Of a DNA stretch of 64,000 nt, positions 26,123-34,274 are shown piece after piece (position 1 is the first letter of the stretch; every line of letters begins with the position of its first letter). This DNA comes from Streptomyces sp. NBC_01016 (GTDB lineage Bacteria; Actinomycetota; Actinomycetes; Streptomycetales; Streptomycetaceae), in contig NZ_JAPEOQ010000001.1 of NCBI RefSeq assembly GCF_026341035.1, positions 5,456,001 to 5,520,000 on the forward strand, given 5' to 3'. The translations under genes and the position numbers were made by a program. The notes beneath the pieces were generated by a model. The model made no database searches. It worked only from the letters and a program-made list of their open reading frames with translations, and was not told the DNA's origin.

Positions 26123-27574
26123 TCACAGGCTGATCCAGCCGGCGGCCAGGGCGACGATGCCGATCACCGCGCCGATGACGGAGACGGCGAGGATGACGAA
26201 CTCACGCGGCGAGAACAGGCGGCGGCCCTGCTCGCGGCGGGCCATCACGAAGAGGATGGTGGCCGGGGCGTAGAAGATCAGCGAGACGAGGACGAACTTC
26301 AACCCCGCCGCGTACAGCAGGAACGCCGTGTAGATCACGGCCACCCACGCGATGGTCAGTTCACGGTTCGAGGTGCGGCCGCCCGCGGTGAGCGGATCGG
26401 CGCGCATGCCGATCTTCGCGGCGAACGCGGCCGCCAGCAGATACGGGATCAGGGACAGGGCGCTGGTCAGGTCGAGCGCGAAGTTGAAGGCGTCGTCGGA
26501 GAACGCGGTGACGACGAGCACGACCTGGGTCAGGATCGTGGTCATCAGCAGGGCGGGCACCGGCACGTCCGCGGCGTTGGCGCGGCGCAGGAAGCGCGGC
26601 ATGTCGTCGTCCTTCGCGGCGACGAACAGTACCTCGGCGGCCATCAGCGTCCAGGCCAGATAGGCGCCGAGCACGGACACGATGAGGCCGACGCTGATGA
26701 AGACCTTGCCCCAGGTGCCGACCGCCTCCTCCAGGACCCCCGCCATGGACGGCTGGCGCAGCTCGGCGATCTCGCTCATCGGCATGATCCCGTAACTGAC
26801 GATCACGACGGAGGCGAAGATGGCGAAGACGCTGAGGAAGCCGAGGATCGTGGCCCTGCCGACGTCCTCGCGGCGCTTCGCGTGCCGAGAGTAGACGCTG
26901 GCGCCCTCCACGCCGAGGAAGACGAAGACGGTGGCCAGCATCGTGCCCTTGACCTGGCTGAACAAGGAGCCGGCGTAATCGGCGCCGCCCCAGTTCTCGG
27001 CGAACGCGCTCGGATCGAAGAAGACGAGCGCCAGGATCACGAAGATGATGATCGGCACGACCTTGGCCACGGTGACGATCCTGTTGATCGCCGCGGCCTC
27101 CTTCACACCGCGGCGGATCATCAGGAAGAACGCCCACAGGCCCACGGAGGAGAGGATCACGGCGAGCGCGGTGTCGCCCTCGCCGAGGCTCGACCAGATC
27201 GTGCCGACCGTCGACATGATCAGCACCCAGTACGTCACGTTGCCCACGCACGAGCTGGCCCAGTAGCCGAAGGCGGAGAAGAAGCCGACGTACTCGCCGA
27301 AGCCCGCCTTGGCGTAGGCGTAGACGCCCGCGTCCAGATCGGGCCTGCGCACGGCGAGGGACTGGAAGACGAAGGCGAGCATGAGCATGCCGGTACCGGC
27401 GATCGCCCAGGAGATGAGCGCTCCCGCCACCCCCGTCTGCTCGGCGAAACGCGCCGGGAGGGAGAACACCCCGGCGCCGACCATGGAGCCGATGACCATG
27501 GTGGTGAGGGTGAACAGGGCCAGTTTCGCGGGCGGTGGGGAGGTCTGGGACTCCGTAGAGACCTGCTGCTCCAT
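26123..27574 (-). CDS. arcD: Basic amino acid antiporter (arginine/ornithine type)
   Basis: A 483-aa APC-superfamily permease with about 12 membrane helices. The first helix has the family signature MVIGSMVGAGVFSLPARFAE; later VFVFLGVEGASVYSRHAKRR is typical of the arginine/ornithine antiporter group. ATG 27574 is preferred over the adjacent GTG 27577 because of GAAGGGG spacing. It directly precedes arcA, so exchange of arginine for ornithine or citrulline is likely. Confidence 0.87.
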   Translation of the reverse strand: MEQQVSTESQTSPPPAKLALFTLTTMVIGSMVGAGVFSLPARFAEQTGVAGALISWAIAGTGMLMLAFVFQSLAVRRPDLDAGVYAYAKAGFGEYVGFFSAFGYWASSCVGNVTYWVLIMSTVGTIWSSLGEGDTALAVILSSVGLWAFFLMIRRGVKEAAAINRIVTVAKVVPIIIFVILALVFFDPSAFAENWGGADYAGSLFSQVKGTMLATVFVFLGVEGASVYSRHAKRREDVGRATILGFLSVFAIFASVVIVSYGIMPMSEIAELRQPSMAGVLEEAVGTWGKVFISVGLIVSVLGAYLAWTLMAAEVLFVAAKDDDMPRFLRRANAADVPVPALLMTTILTQVVLVVTAFSDDAFNFALDLTSALSLIPYLLAAAFAAKIGMRADPLTAGGRTSNRELTIAWVAVIYTAFLLYAAGLKFVLVSLIFYAPATILFVMARREQGRRLFSPREFVILAVSVIGAVIGIVALAAGWISL

Positions 27575-27632
27575 CACGTCCCCTTCGGTTGCGGTGCGGG
27601 GGAGCTGGGACGCTCGGGGAACAGTTTTCTAC

Positions 27633-27654
27633 CAACATGTTGAGAGGTGCACCT
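27633..27654. promoter_or_regulatory. Two adjacent 10-bp palindromes before arcD
   Basis: CAACATGTTG (27633-27642) and AGGTGCACCT (27645-27654) are perfect palindromes 12 bp apart centre to centre, 59 bp upstream of arcD and about 100 bp upstream of the divergent baeRF gene. They do not match the ArgR box I know. A regulator site is possible. Confidence 0.35.
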
Positions 27655-27756
27655 TTTAGGGGCGTTCCGGTGTCACAAGGTGTTCATTCCAAATGGCCGA
27701 TTGTGCGAGTTGTGGGCAGCATGGTGCGAGCCGTCTCAGGAGAAGGACAAGCAGCC

Positions 27757-28851
27757 ATGCAATCCTCATTGACCCCGGTGATCCTTCGGGAGCTGCGCGA
27801 GCCGCGCTCCTATCCCGCCGTGTCCCTGGCGATGCCCACCCATCGGCGACGACCGGAGAACGAGCAGGACCCGGTCCGGCTCGGCAACCTCGTCAGCGAG
27901 GCGGAGCGCCAGCTGGGGGCGGATCCCGCGGTGACCAAGGAGCGTCAGGAGGACGTCGTCGCGCAACTGCGGGCCGCGGTCCAGGAGGTCGATCCCGCCG
28001 AGGTGCGCGACGGCCTCATCGTCTTCGCGGCGCCCGGCGAGCACCATGCCTGGGTCGTCGACCGCAGGGTCCCCGAGCGGGTCGTGGTCGCGGACACCTT
28101 CCTGACCCGGAACCTGGTCGCCGCCGACGCCGCACGGCGCCCCTACTGGGTGCTGACCCTGGCCGCCGACCGGATCACGCTGTGGGACGGCCGCGGCGAC
28201 AGCGTCACCGAGAACACGGAGCACGGCTTCCCGCTGACCCGCAGCCTCGAGGACCCGGACGCCGAACGCAAGGAGCGCGTCGGCGACCTGCCCAGCACGT
28301 TCCGCGACGAGCAGACCCGGCAGTTCTTCCGGGACGCGGACACCGAGCTGAGCGATGTGCTCGGCGAGGAGCCGAGGCCGCTCTACGTCACCGGCGAGTC
28401 GGCCGCACTGACCCTTTTGACGGAGGTCGGCAGCGCCGCGCAGGGTGCGATCGAGGTGTCGGTCGGCGGGCTCGCGCAGGGCACCCCGGAGGAGGTCGCG
28501 CAGGCCGTGGCCCCGGCCCGGGACGAAGCGGCGCGGCTGGTCGTCGCCGAGGCGCTCGATCAACTGGAGCAGGCGCGCGGTGAGCGGAAGTACGCGGCGG
28601 GCGTGGACGAGGTGTGGCAGGAGGCCCAGGACGGCCGGATCCGCCGCCTCGTCGTCGAGGAGAACTACCGGATCACGGTGCGGGCCGGCGACGGCCACCT
28701 GGAACCGGCCGCAGACGACGATCTGGACGCCGTGCACGACATCGTCGACGAAGTCGTCGAGTCCGCCCTGGAGACCGGCGCGGAGGTGGTGTTCGTCCCC
28801 GACGACACCCTCGCGGACGCCGGGCGCGTCGCCGCGGTGTTGAGGTTCTGA
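27757..28851 (+). CDS. baeRF (bacterial eRF1/Vms1-like) domain protein
   Basis: A 364-aa protein with an N-terminal segment SYPAVSLAMPTHRRRPENEQ and a C-terminal release-factor-like part (about residues 255-360: AGVDEVWQEAQDGRIRRLVV ... VVFVPDDTLADAGRVAAVLR). This matches the bacterial relatives of archaeo-eukaryotic release factors (baeRF), whose eukaryotic kin include the Vms1 peptidyl-tRNA hydrolase. A role in stress or ribosome rescue is suggested for the family but unproven here. AGGAGAAGGA precedes ATG 27757. Its stop overlaps the lipoprotein start (TGATG). Confidence 0.7.
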   Translation: MQSSLTPVILRELREPRSYPAVSLAMPTHRRRPENEQDPVRLGNLVSEAERQLGADPAVTKERQEDVVAQLRAAVQEVDPAEVRDGLIVFAAPGEHHAWVVDRRVPERVVVADTFLTRNLVAADAARRPYWVLTLAADRITLWDGRGDSVTENTEHGFPLTRSLEDPDAERKERVGDLPSTFRDEQTRQFFRDADTELSDVLGEEPRPLYVTGESAALTLLTEVGSAAQGAIEVSVGGLAQGTPEEVAQAVAPARDEAARLVVAEALDQLEQARGERKYAAGVDEVWQEAQDGRIRRLVVEENYRITVRAGDGHLEPAADDDLDAVHDIVDEVVESALETGAEVVFVPDDTLADAGRVAAVLRF

Positions 28852-29441
28852 TGCGCGGGCGGACGACGATCGCGCCGATCGCCTGCGCGCTGGCGGGTGT
28901 GCTGGCGCTCGCGGCATGCGGCTCAGGGAACGAGCAGGACACGGGCGCGAGCGCCAGCGCGCGGCCCACCTCACCGGACGCGTCGAGGTTCTCCGGTACG
29001 CCGCCCTCGGCGCTGGCCTCGAAGAAGGCGTCGATCAAGGCCTCCACCTCCGAGGTCGCCAAGTCGGCCTCGGCGCGGGCCAGTTCGTTCGAGGCATCCG
29101 TCTCGGCCAACCTGGAGCGCAAGCGGCAGGAGTTCACCAAGCAGCTGGACAAGGCCGAGGGGCAGGGCAACGCGGTGCGCGACGTCGAGCTCACCGGCAA
29201 GCGCCTCGCGGACACGAAGGGCGTGCGCGCCGTCGTCGTCCACATCACCAACACCACCGACAAGACCGCCTCGTACGCGGTTCAGGTCGACTTCAGCGAC
29301 TCCGACGGCAAGGTGGTCGAGTCGAAGGTCGTCGGAGCCGAGGACCTGAAGGCGGGGGACAGGGCGCAGCCGCTGGCGATCAGCACCAAGCCCCCCGAGC
29401 CGCATCTCAAGGCGAGTGTGGCGAAGGCGCAGCGTTATTGA
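28851..29441 (+). CDS. Lipoprotein with FxLYD-like C-terminal domain
   Basis: A 196-aa protein with a signal peptide and lipobox LAACG (Cys about residue 24). A Ser/Ala/Lys-rich low-complexity helical stretch (about 45-105) follows. The C-terminal beta domain (AVVVHITNTTDKTASYAVQV ... DLKAGDRAQPLAI) resembles the FxLYD-type extracytoplasmic fold. It is translationally coupled to the baeRF gene by TGATG. That is an odd pairing of a cytoplasmic translation-related protein with a surface lipoprotein. Function unknown. Confidence 0.7.
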   Translation: MRGRTTIAPIACALAGVLALAACGSGNEQDTGASASARPTSPDASRFSGTPPSALASKKASIKASTSEVAKSASARASSFEASVSANLERKRQEFTKQLDKAEGQGNAVRDVELTGKRLADTKGVRAVVVHITNTTDKTASYAVQVDFSDSDGKVVESKVVGAEDLKAGDRAQPLAISTKPPEPHLKASVAKAQRY

Positions 29442-29456
29442 CCGTACCGCCGCGGA

Positions 29457-32400
29457 TCAGAAGGGCAGTTCAGCCATGACGACCTTGACCGACCCCCCGT
29501 CCGCGAGATCCATGGCGTAGAACGCGACGTCGCCCCGGTTGTTCAGGGCGATGCCCTCGGTCGGCGCCCACCGCGACCGGTCGACCATGGCGCTCAGGTC
29601 GTACATCCGGCCCTGCGGGTCCCACACCACCGGCGTGGTCTCGTCGGGGCCCGTCTCGGCGGTGCCGGTGATCCAGCCGGCGTCGTTCACCGAGAGGGCC
29701 TCGGCGTCGAAACCGAAGTCGGGCAGCCGCGTCATGCCGCCGGCGGAGCGGATCACGAACGCGTCGTCACCGCTCTTGCCGACGATCACCCCGGAGGCGT
29801 TGATCGCGGAGGCGGTGCTGTCGGCCATGCCCGGCAGCGTGCCCAGATCGGTGATGGTGCCGTCGGCCTCCCACTTCACGGCGCGGCGCTTGCCGTCCTT
29901 CATGGAGTGCCCCACCACGACGCCGGCGTCGTTCAGCGCGAGCGGCTCGGTGAGCGTCCGGGCTCCCGTCAGGTGCGGCAGCCGGTGGAAGCCGTTCTTC
30001 GCGGTCCACCGGAACGGGTCGTTGACCTGCTGGTTGCCGCCGGTCGCCGGGTTGGGGATGTAGCCGGTCGCGTTGCCGACGACAGTGCCCGCATCGTTGA
30101 CGGCGAAGCCGCGGTCGAAGGTGTACTTCTCCCAGTCCGGCAGCGGCAGCGTGGTGAGCTTGCCGTCGGCGTCCCACAGCGCTGCGCGGGTGCCGGTGTC
30201 GGCGAACGTCAGTTGCCCGGTGGCGTAGCCGCGGGTGCGGCTCTGGTCGAGGACGTAGCCGTTGCGGGCGCCGCCGTCGTCGAGGACGGTGACCCCGGAC
30301 GCGGCGTTCCAGCGGATCGGCCGGCCGGCGCCGGAGACCTGCTTCGAGCCGGCGATGCTCCCGTTGTCGTCCAGGCCGTACGCGATCGCGGGGCCGAACG
30401 ACGCGGTGACGTCGGCCTTCGGCTGGGTGACCTTCCCGAGCAGCACGTCCGCGCTGCCCAGCGTCGTACCGGAGTCGGTGGCCAGCGAGAAGCGGCCCAC
30501 CAGACGCGTTCCGGCGGGCGGTGCAGTGTCCGCGACTAGGCGGCCGCCGATCTTCAGCGACTCACCGGAGTCGAGACGGACCGGCTTGTCGTCGTCCACG
30601 GTCGTCGTGCCCAGGGACTTCGAGTACAGCGTGTCCTGGATGTCGAACGTGGTGGAGCCGGACGGCACGCTCGTGCCCGCGATGTAGAGCGTGTAGTAGC
30701 CGGGCTTGGGGTCCTTCACCGTCAGCGACTCGCGGGACCCGCCGTTGGTGGACGAGGCGACGAGCGCCCCCGACTGCGCGATGAGATACAGGTCGAGGTC
30801 GGCGTCCGGGTCGGAGGCGTTGCCCATCGACGCCTCAAGACGCGTCGCGTCCCGCGGCACCGTGACCGTCTTGCCGGTCGCCTGCTGGTCGCCGAGGGTC
30901 GGCGTGGCCTGCGACAGCGCGCCCAGCGAACCCCCTGCGGCGTGCGCGGTCACCGGAGCGAACCGGTTGACGGCCGTGAACGCCCTCTCGGTCGCCGCGT
31001 GCACGGCCGCCGTGTCGATCACCGAGGACGCGGGGTCGAGCGCGGCACCCAGCACGGTCGCGGTCAGGGCGAACGTGTTCTTCAGGACGGGTGAGGTGCG
31101 CCGTGCCTCCACCTCGAACTCCCAGATCCCGGGCATCGGTTGCTCGTACGTGCGCGTCTTCGGGTCGCAGTCCGTCGTGTCGGAGTAGTGGGTGAAGCAG
31201 CGGCCGACCGCGGTGTCCTCGACCGGCATGCCCTGCGGGTCGATCGCGAGGAACCGGGTCTGGCTGCCGTCGGCGACGCCGTCGAGGCCGACCCGCAGCG
31301 CGGCGGCGCCCTCGGGCACCGTCACGAACACCGACCGGGTCGCGCCCCGGTCCACGCTGCCCTTGCCGGACACCGCGTACGACGGCTTCGCCGGGTTGTC
31401 GCCGACCACGACGGTGACCGGCACGAACAGGTCGACGCCCGCCGTCTTCGGGTCGTCGACGCGCAGCAGCGCGGAGTGCGCGCCCGTCGACTTCGCCAGG
31501 GCGCGGACCATTACGGTGGCCGCCTTGCCGTCGGTCAGGGTGACCGACTTGGGGGCGCTGAACGTGCGGTCGTTGCCGAGCCACGACAGCTCGGCCCTGC
31601 CGCTGCCGGTGAGCCGGACCGCGTAGTCCTTCGGCCGGTTCAGCTCCTGGCCGCCGTCGCCCCGCGCACAGCGGTTGTACACGCCGACGCCGGACTTCGG
31701 GGTGGCGAGCAGCCCGGCGAGCGCGCCGCACACCGGGGCCGTCACGCGGTACGCGGTCGGCTCGGCGGTCTTCTTCGCCAACAGCTTCCATGCGGCCGGG
31801 ACATTGAGCAGCCCGGCGCCCTGCGCGTACGCGGGCACCTCGTCGAGGAACCGGGCCGAACTGGTCAGCGCGGTGCGCAGCGCGGCGGGGGAGACCTTGA
31901 CGCCGGAGTCCTTCGCGGCCGACAGCAGCAGCGCCGCGTCACCCGTGGCCTGCGGCGAAGCCATCGACGTGCCGTTGAACATGCCGTACCCGGCGGGGAG
32001 TTGGTAGCCGGTCTGCGGGACGCCCTCGCCGGGCATCCAGGTGGGTATGGACGACACCGCGGCGCCCGGTGCGACGACCTCGGGCTTCATCCCGCCGTCC
32101 TCGCGCGGTCCGCGCGCAGAGAACGGGAACAGCGACTGGGGCGCCTTCACCTGCGAGCCGTAGTCGGCCCACCAGGTGTCCCTGCTTACGGAGGCGCCCA
32201 CCGCGAGCACCTTGTCGGAGACGGCCGGGTCGGAGACGGTGTTCATGCCGGGGCCGTCGTTGCCGGCCGACGACACGATCTGCACGCCGTACTCGTCGAT
32301 GAGCCGGTTGTAGAGCACCGAGCGCACGTTGTTGCCGTCGTTGAGTGCGGGCAGACCGCCGATCGACAGGTTGACCACGTCGACGCCCTGGTGCACGACG

Positions 32401-33725
32401 GCGTCGATCATGCCTTCGGCCAGCGCGTACGAGGTGCAGCCCGAAGCGAACAGGCAGACCCGCTCGGAGACGATCCGCGCGCCCGGCGCGGCGCCGTTCA
32501 TGTCGCCCCCGAACAGGCCGTTGCCCGCGGCGATTCCGGCGACGTGGGTGGCGTGCGCGCCGGAGACGATGCCGATGTTCACGAAGTCGGCGGTCTTGCC
32601 GGCGCTGGTGCCTCCGCGCGCGGACAGGTCCACGTCGTCGCGGTGCTCGACGGTGAAGGGCATCGACTCGGTGACGGCCGTGCCCGGGTCGTCCGTGCCG
32701 AAGTGGCCCCACGTGCCGCCGGTCGCGTACGGCTCGACGATGTCGCCGTCGCCGAAGGCGTGGTCGAGGTCGGCGTCCACCCAGATGGTGTGGTCGGACT
32801 CGCGGTACAGGACGCCGAAGCTGTCCTTGGTGTCACCGTCCCGGTTGACGTCGCCCTCCAGCTCGCTGCCCCAGGTCTTGGACTCGGCGAAGGTGGCGAA
32901 CTCGTAACTGCCGGATGGGGCCGTCCAGTTCACGCCGCCGCTCTTGAACGTGCCGTCGGTGACGGTCACCTTCGTGCTCATCTGCAGCCAGGTCGGGTCG
33001 GCGTCGCTGACCGGGTCGGTCGCCGTCACCCAGTTCTTGATCTTCGGGTCGCCCGTCGTGGTGGCGCGCAGCGCCGGGTGCGCGGCGTCGACGCCGGTGT
33101 CCAGGATGCCGATGGTGGTGCCGCGGCCGTCCCAGGTGGGGTGGTGGGCGGTGAAGTCCGTCGCGCCGGTGTCGCCGGTCGGCAGGTACGGGTTGTCGGC
33201 CGGGGTGTCCTTGCCCGGGGCCGCCGGGGCCTCGTCACCCGAACCGCCCCCGCTCTTCGCGTCCTTGGCGGTCACGGGCGAAGGATCAGGGATCTTGTAC
33301 GTCTCGCTCAGGTCGAGGGCGCGCACCGAGCCGAGGGCGGCGAGCGCGGTGACCTTGCCGGTGGGTACCGTGGCCCGTACGTAGCCGAGCTTGTCGGCGA
33401 CCTCGCCGACGTGGCCGCCGACCGCGGTCACCTTCTTGCGGGCCTGCTCGGTGTCGCCCTTGCCGGTGGCGAGCATGACCGTGACGGTCTTGCGCTTCTT
33501 GCTCTCGGCCTTCTGCAGCAGGGTGCGGTCGTGCGAACCCAGCTTGTCCCGCTGGGATTTGAGGGCCTTCTTGGGGGAGTCGGGGACGGCCGTGCCGAGC
33601 GGATGCGGCACCTCGGCGGCCTGCGCGGGCAGCGCCGACAGACTCAGCAGCGAGCCGGTCAGACCGGCCGCGAGCACGGCGGCGGTGAACCGGCGTCTGC
33701 GGCGCGGGAGAAGAGGACGGGACAT
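29457..33725 (-). CDS. Giant secreted S8 serine protease with HAF-type repeats
   Basis: A 1422-aa preproprotein. Order: Arg-rich signal peptide (cleavage near LPAQAAE), propeptide, then a subtilisin-like catalytic domain with Asp209 (ILDTGVD), His394 (ATHVAG) and Ser587 (NGTSMASP). The 185-residue gap between Asp and His is far longer than in ordinary subtilisins and recalls the tripeptidyl-peptidase-II/pyrolysin branch. Beta-rich domains follow. About residues 1110-1422 contain repeated xxNDAGxVVG units (FAVNDAGTVVG, ALNDAGVVVG, AINASGVIVG, SVNDAGWITG), typical of HAF repeats and probably a propeller. A TGGC-N8-GCCA element lies 73 bp upstream. The stop is 15 bp from the converging lipoprotein gene. 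Confidence 0.9.
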   Translation of the reverse strand: MSRPLLPRRRRRFTAAVLAAGLTGSLLSLSALPAQAAEVPHPLGTAVPDSPKKALKSQRDKLGSHDRTLLQKAESKKRKTVTVMLATGKGDTEQARKKVTAVGGHVGEVADKLGYVRATVPTGKVTALAALGSVRALDLSETYKIPDPSPVTAKDAKSGGGSGDEAPAAPGKDTPADNPYLPTGDTGATDFTAHHPTWDGRGTTIGILDTGVDAAHPALRATTTGDPKIKNWVTATDPVSDADPTWLQMSTKVTVTDGTFKSGGVNWTAPSGSYEFATFAESKTWGSELEGDVNRDGDTKDSFGVLYRESDHTIWVDADLDHAFGDGDIVEPYATGGTWGHFGTDDPGTAVTESMPFTVEHRDDVDLSARGGTSAGKTADFVNIGIVSGAHATHVAGIAAGNGLFGGDMNGAAPGARIVSERVCLFASGCTSYALAEGMIDAVVHQGVDVVNLSIGGLPALNDGNNVRSVLYNRLIDEYGVQIVSSAGNDGPGMNTVSDPAVSDKVLAVGASVSRDTWWADYGSQVKAPQSLFPFSARGPREDGGMKPEVVAPGAAVSSIPTWMPGEGVPQTGYQLPAGYGMFNGTSMASPQATGDAALLLSAAKDSGVKVSPAALRTALTSSARFLDEVPAYAQGAGLLNVPAAWKLLAKKTAEPTAYRVTAPVCGALAGLLATPKSGVGVYNRCARGDGGQELNRPKDYAVRLTGSGRAELSWLGNDRTFSAPKSVTLTDGKAATVMVRALAKSTGAHSALLRVDDPKTAGVDLFVPVTVVVGDNPAKPSYAVSGKGSVDRGATRSVFVTVPEGAAALRVGLDGVADGSQTRFLAIDPQGMPVEDTAVGRCFTHYSDTTDCDPKTRTYEQPMPGIWEFEVEARRTSPVLKNTFALTATVLGAALDPASSVIDTAAVHAATERAFTAVNRFAPVTAHAAGGSLGALSQATPTLGDQQATGKTVTVPRDATRLEASMGNASDPDADLDLYLIAQSGALVASSTNGGSRESLTVKDPKPGYYTLYIAGTSVPSGSTTFDIQDTLYSKSLGTTTVDDDKPVRLDSGESLKIGGRLVADTAPPAGTRLVGRFSLATDSGTTLGSADVLLGKVTQPKADVTASFGPAIAYGLDDNGSIAGSKQVSGAGRPIRWNAASGVTVLDDGGARNGYVLDQSRTRGYATGQLTFADTGTRAALWDADGKLTTLPLPDWEKYTFDRGFAVNDAGTVVGNATGYIPNPATGGNQQVNDPFRWTAKNGFHRLPHLTGARTLTEPLALNDAGVVVGHSMKDGKRRAVKWEADGTITDLGTLPGMADSTASAINASGVIVGKSGDDAFVIRSAGGMTRLPDFGFDAEALSVNDAGWITGTAETGPDETTPVVWDPQGRMYDLSAMVDRSRWAPTEGIALNNRGDVAFYAMDLADGGSVKVVMAELPF

Positions 33726-33798
33726 GATGCCCTTTCGGAAGGGTGGGTGTCCCGCACGGGTCTACTGGGTCCGGTGCGACCGCCGCAGCACGGACGGC

Positions 33799-33814
33799 TG
33801 GCGGATGCGTGCCA
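33799..33814. promoter_or_regulatory. TGGC-N8-GCCA element before the 1422-aa protease
   Basis: TGGC (33799-33802) and GCCA (33811-33814) are separated by 8 bp, and lie 73 bp upstream of ATG 33725. The next bases ACGTCGTGA-N3-CGCCAGC (to 33832) recur almost exactly at the site before the second protease. A 10-bp inverted repeat (33794-33803 / 33826-33835) frames the element. Confidence 0.55.
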
Positions 33815-33845
33815 CGTCGTGAAGTCGCCAGCCGTACAGTCCCGT

Positions 33846-34097
33846 TCAGCCGCCGCGCGCCGCCTTGCGCCGCAGCTTCTCGCGCCGGGCGCGCAGCGCC
33901 TTCTGCCGCTTGTGGCTCTCCTTGCGGCGCCGTGCCCGCGCGCGGGCCTCGGGATCCTTGATCCGCGCGTCGCGGCCCATCAGCTGGAAACCCCACACCA
34001 GGACGGCGATGAACACGAGGAGCAGCACCCCCAGGACAACCACGAGGCCCGGCGGCAGGTTCGAGACGTCGATGTCCCGGTATCGTCCGACGCTCAC
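33846..34097 (-). CDS. Small single-span membrane protein with basic tail
   Basis: An 83-aa protein with one membrane helix (LPPGLVVVLGVLLLVFIAVL, about residues 14-35). It has a long Arg/Lys-rich cytoplasmic helix (RARARRRKESHKRQKALRAR, about 52-71). GTG 34097 has GGGGAG upstream at fitting distance. It lies between two divergent protease genes and might help their export or bind nucleic acid or ribosomes, but this is speculation. No family recognised. Confidence 0.6.
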   Translation of the reverse strand: MSVGRYRDIDVSNLPPGLVVVLGVLLLVFIAVLVWGFQLMGRDARIKDPEARARARRRKESHKRQKALRARREKLRRKAARGG

Positions 34098-34155
34098 GTC
34101 TGCTTCTCCCCGTTCGGCCCGCTGCTTCGCCGCCCGCACCCTACCGGCGACCGCG

Positions 34156-34171
34156 TGGCGAGATGCTGCCA
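34156..34171. promoter_or_regulatory. TGGC-N8-GCCA element before the 1360-aa protease
   Basis: TGGC (34156-34159) and GCCA (34168-34171) lie 103 bp upstream of ATG 34275 and 58 bp upstream of the divergent small membrane gene. TGCCACGTCGTGA (34167-34179) and CGCCAGC (34183-34189), 3 bp apart, repeat the bases at 33810-33832 with the same spacing and strand. Confidence 0.55.
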
Positions 34172-34274
34172 CGTCGTGATCCCGCCAGCGGCTCTCCTTC
34201 CGCGCGGCGCGGCCGCTCGCCCATGATCGTGCGATGTGCAACTCCCGTCGCAGCGCAGAGCGGAGCAAGCAATC

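Noticed and set aside
27633..27654. ArgR box for arcD
   Set aside because: The palindromes CAACATGTTG and AGGTGCACCT do not fit the AT-rich ARG box; kept only as an unassigned operator candidate.
31140..34226. 1028-codon plus-strand frame opposite the 1422-aa protease
   Set aside because: Antisense shadow without family features or ribosome site.
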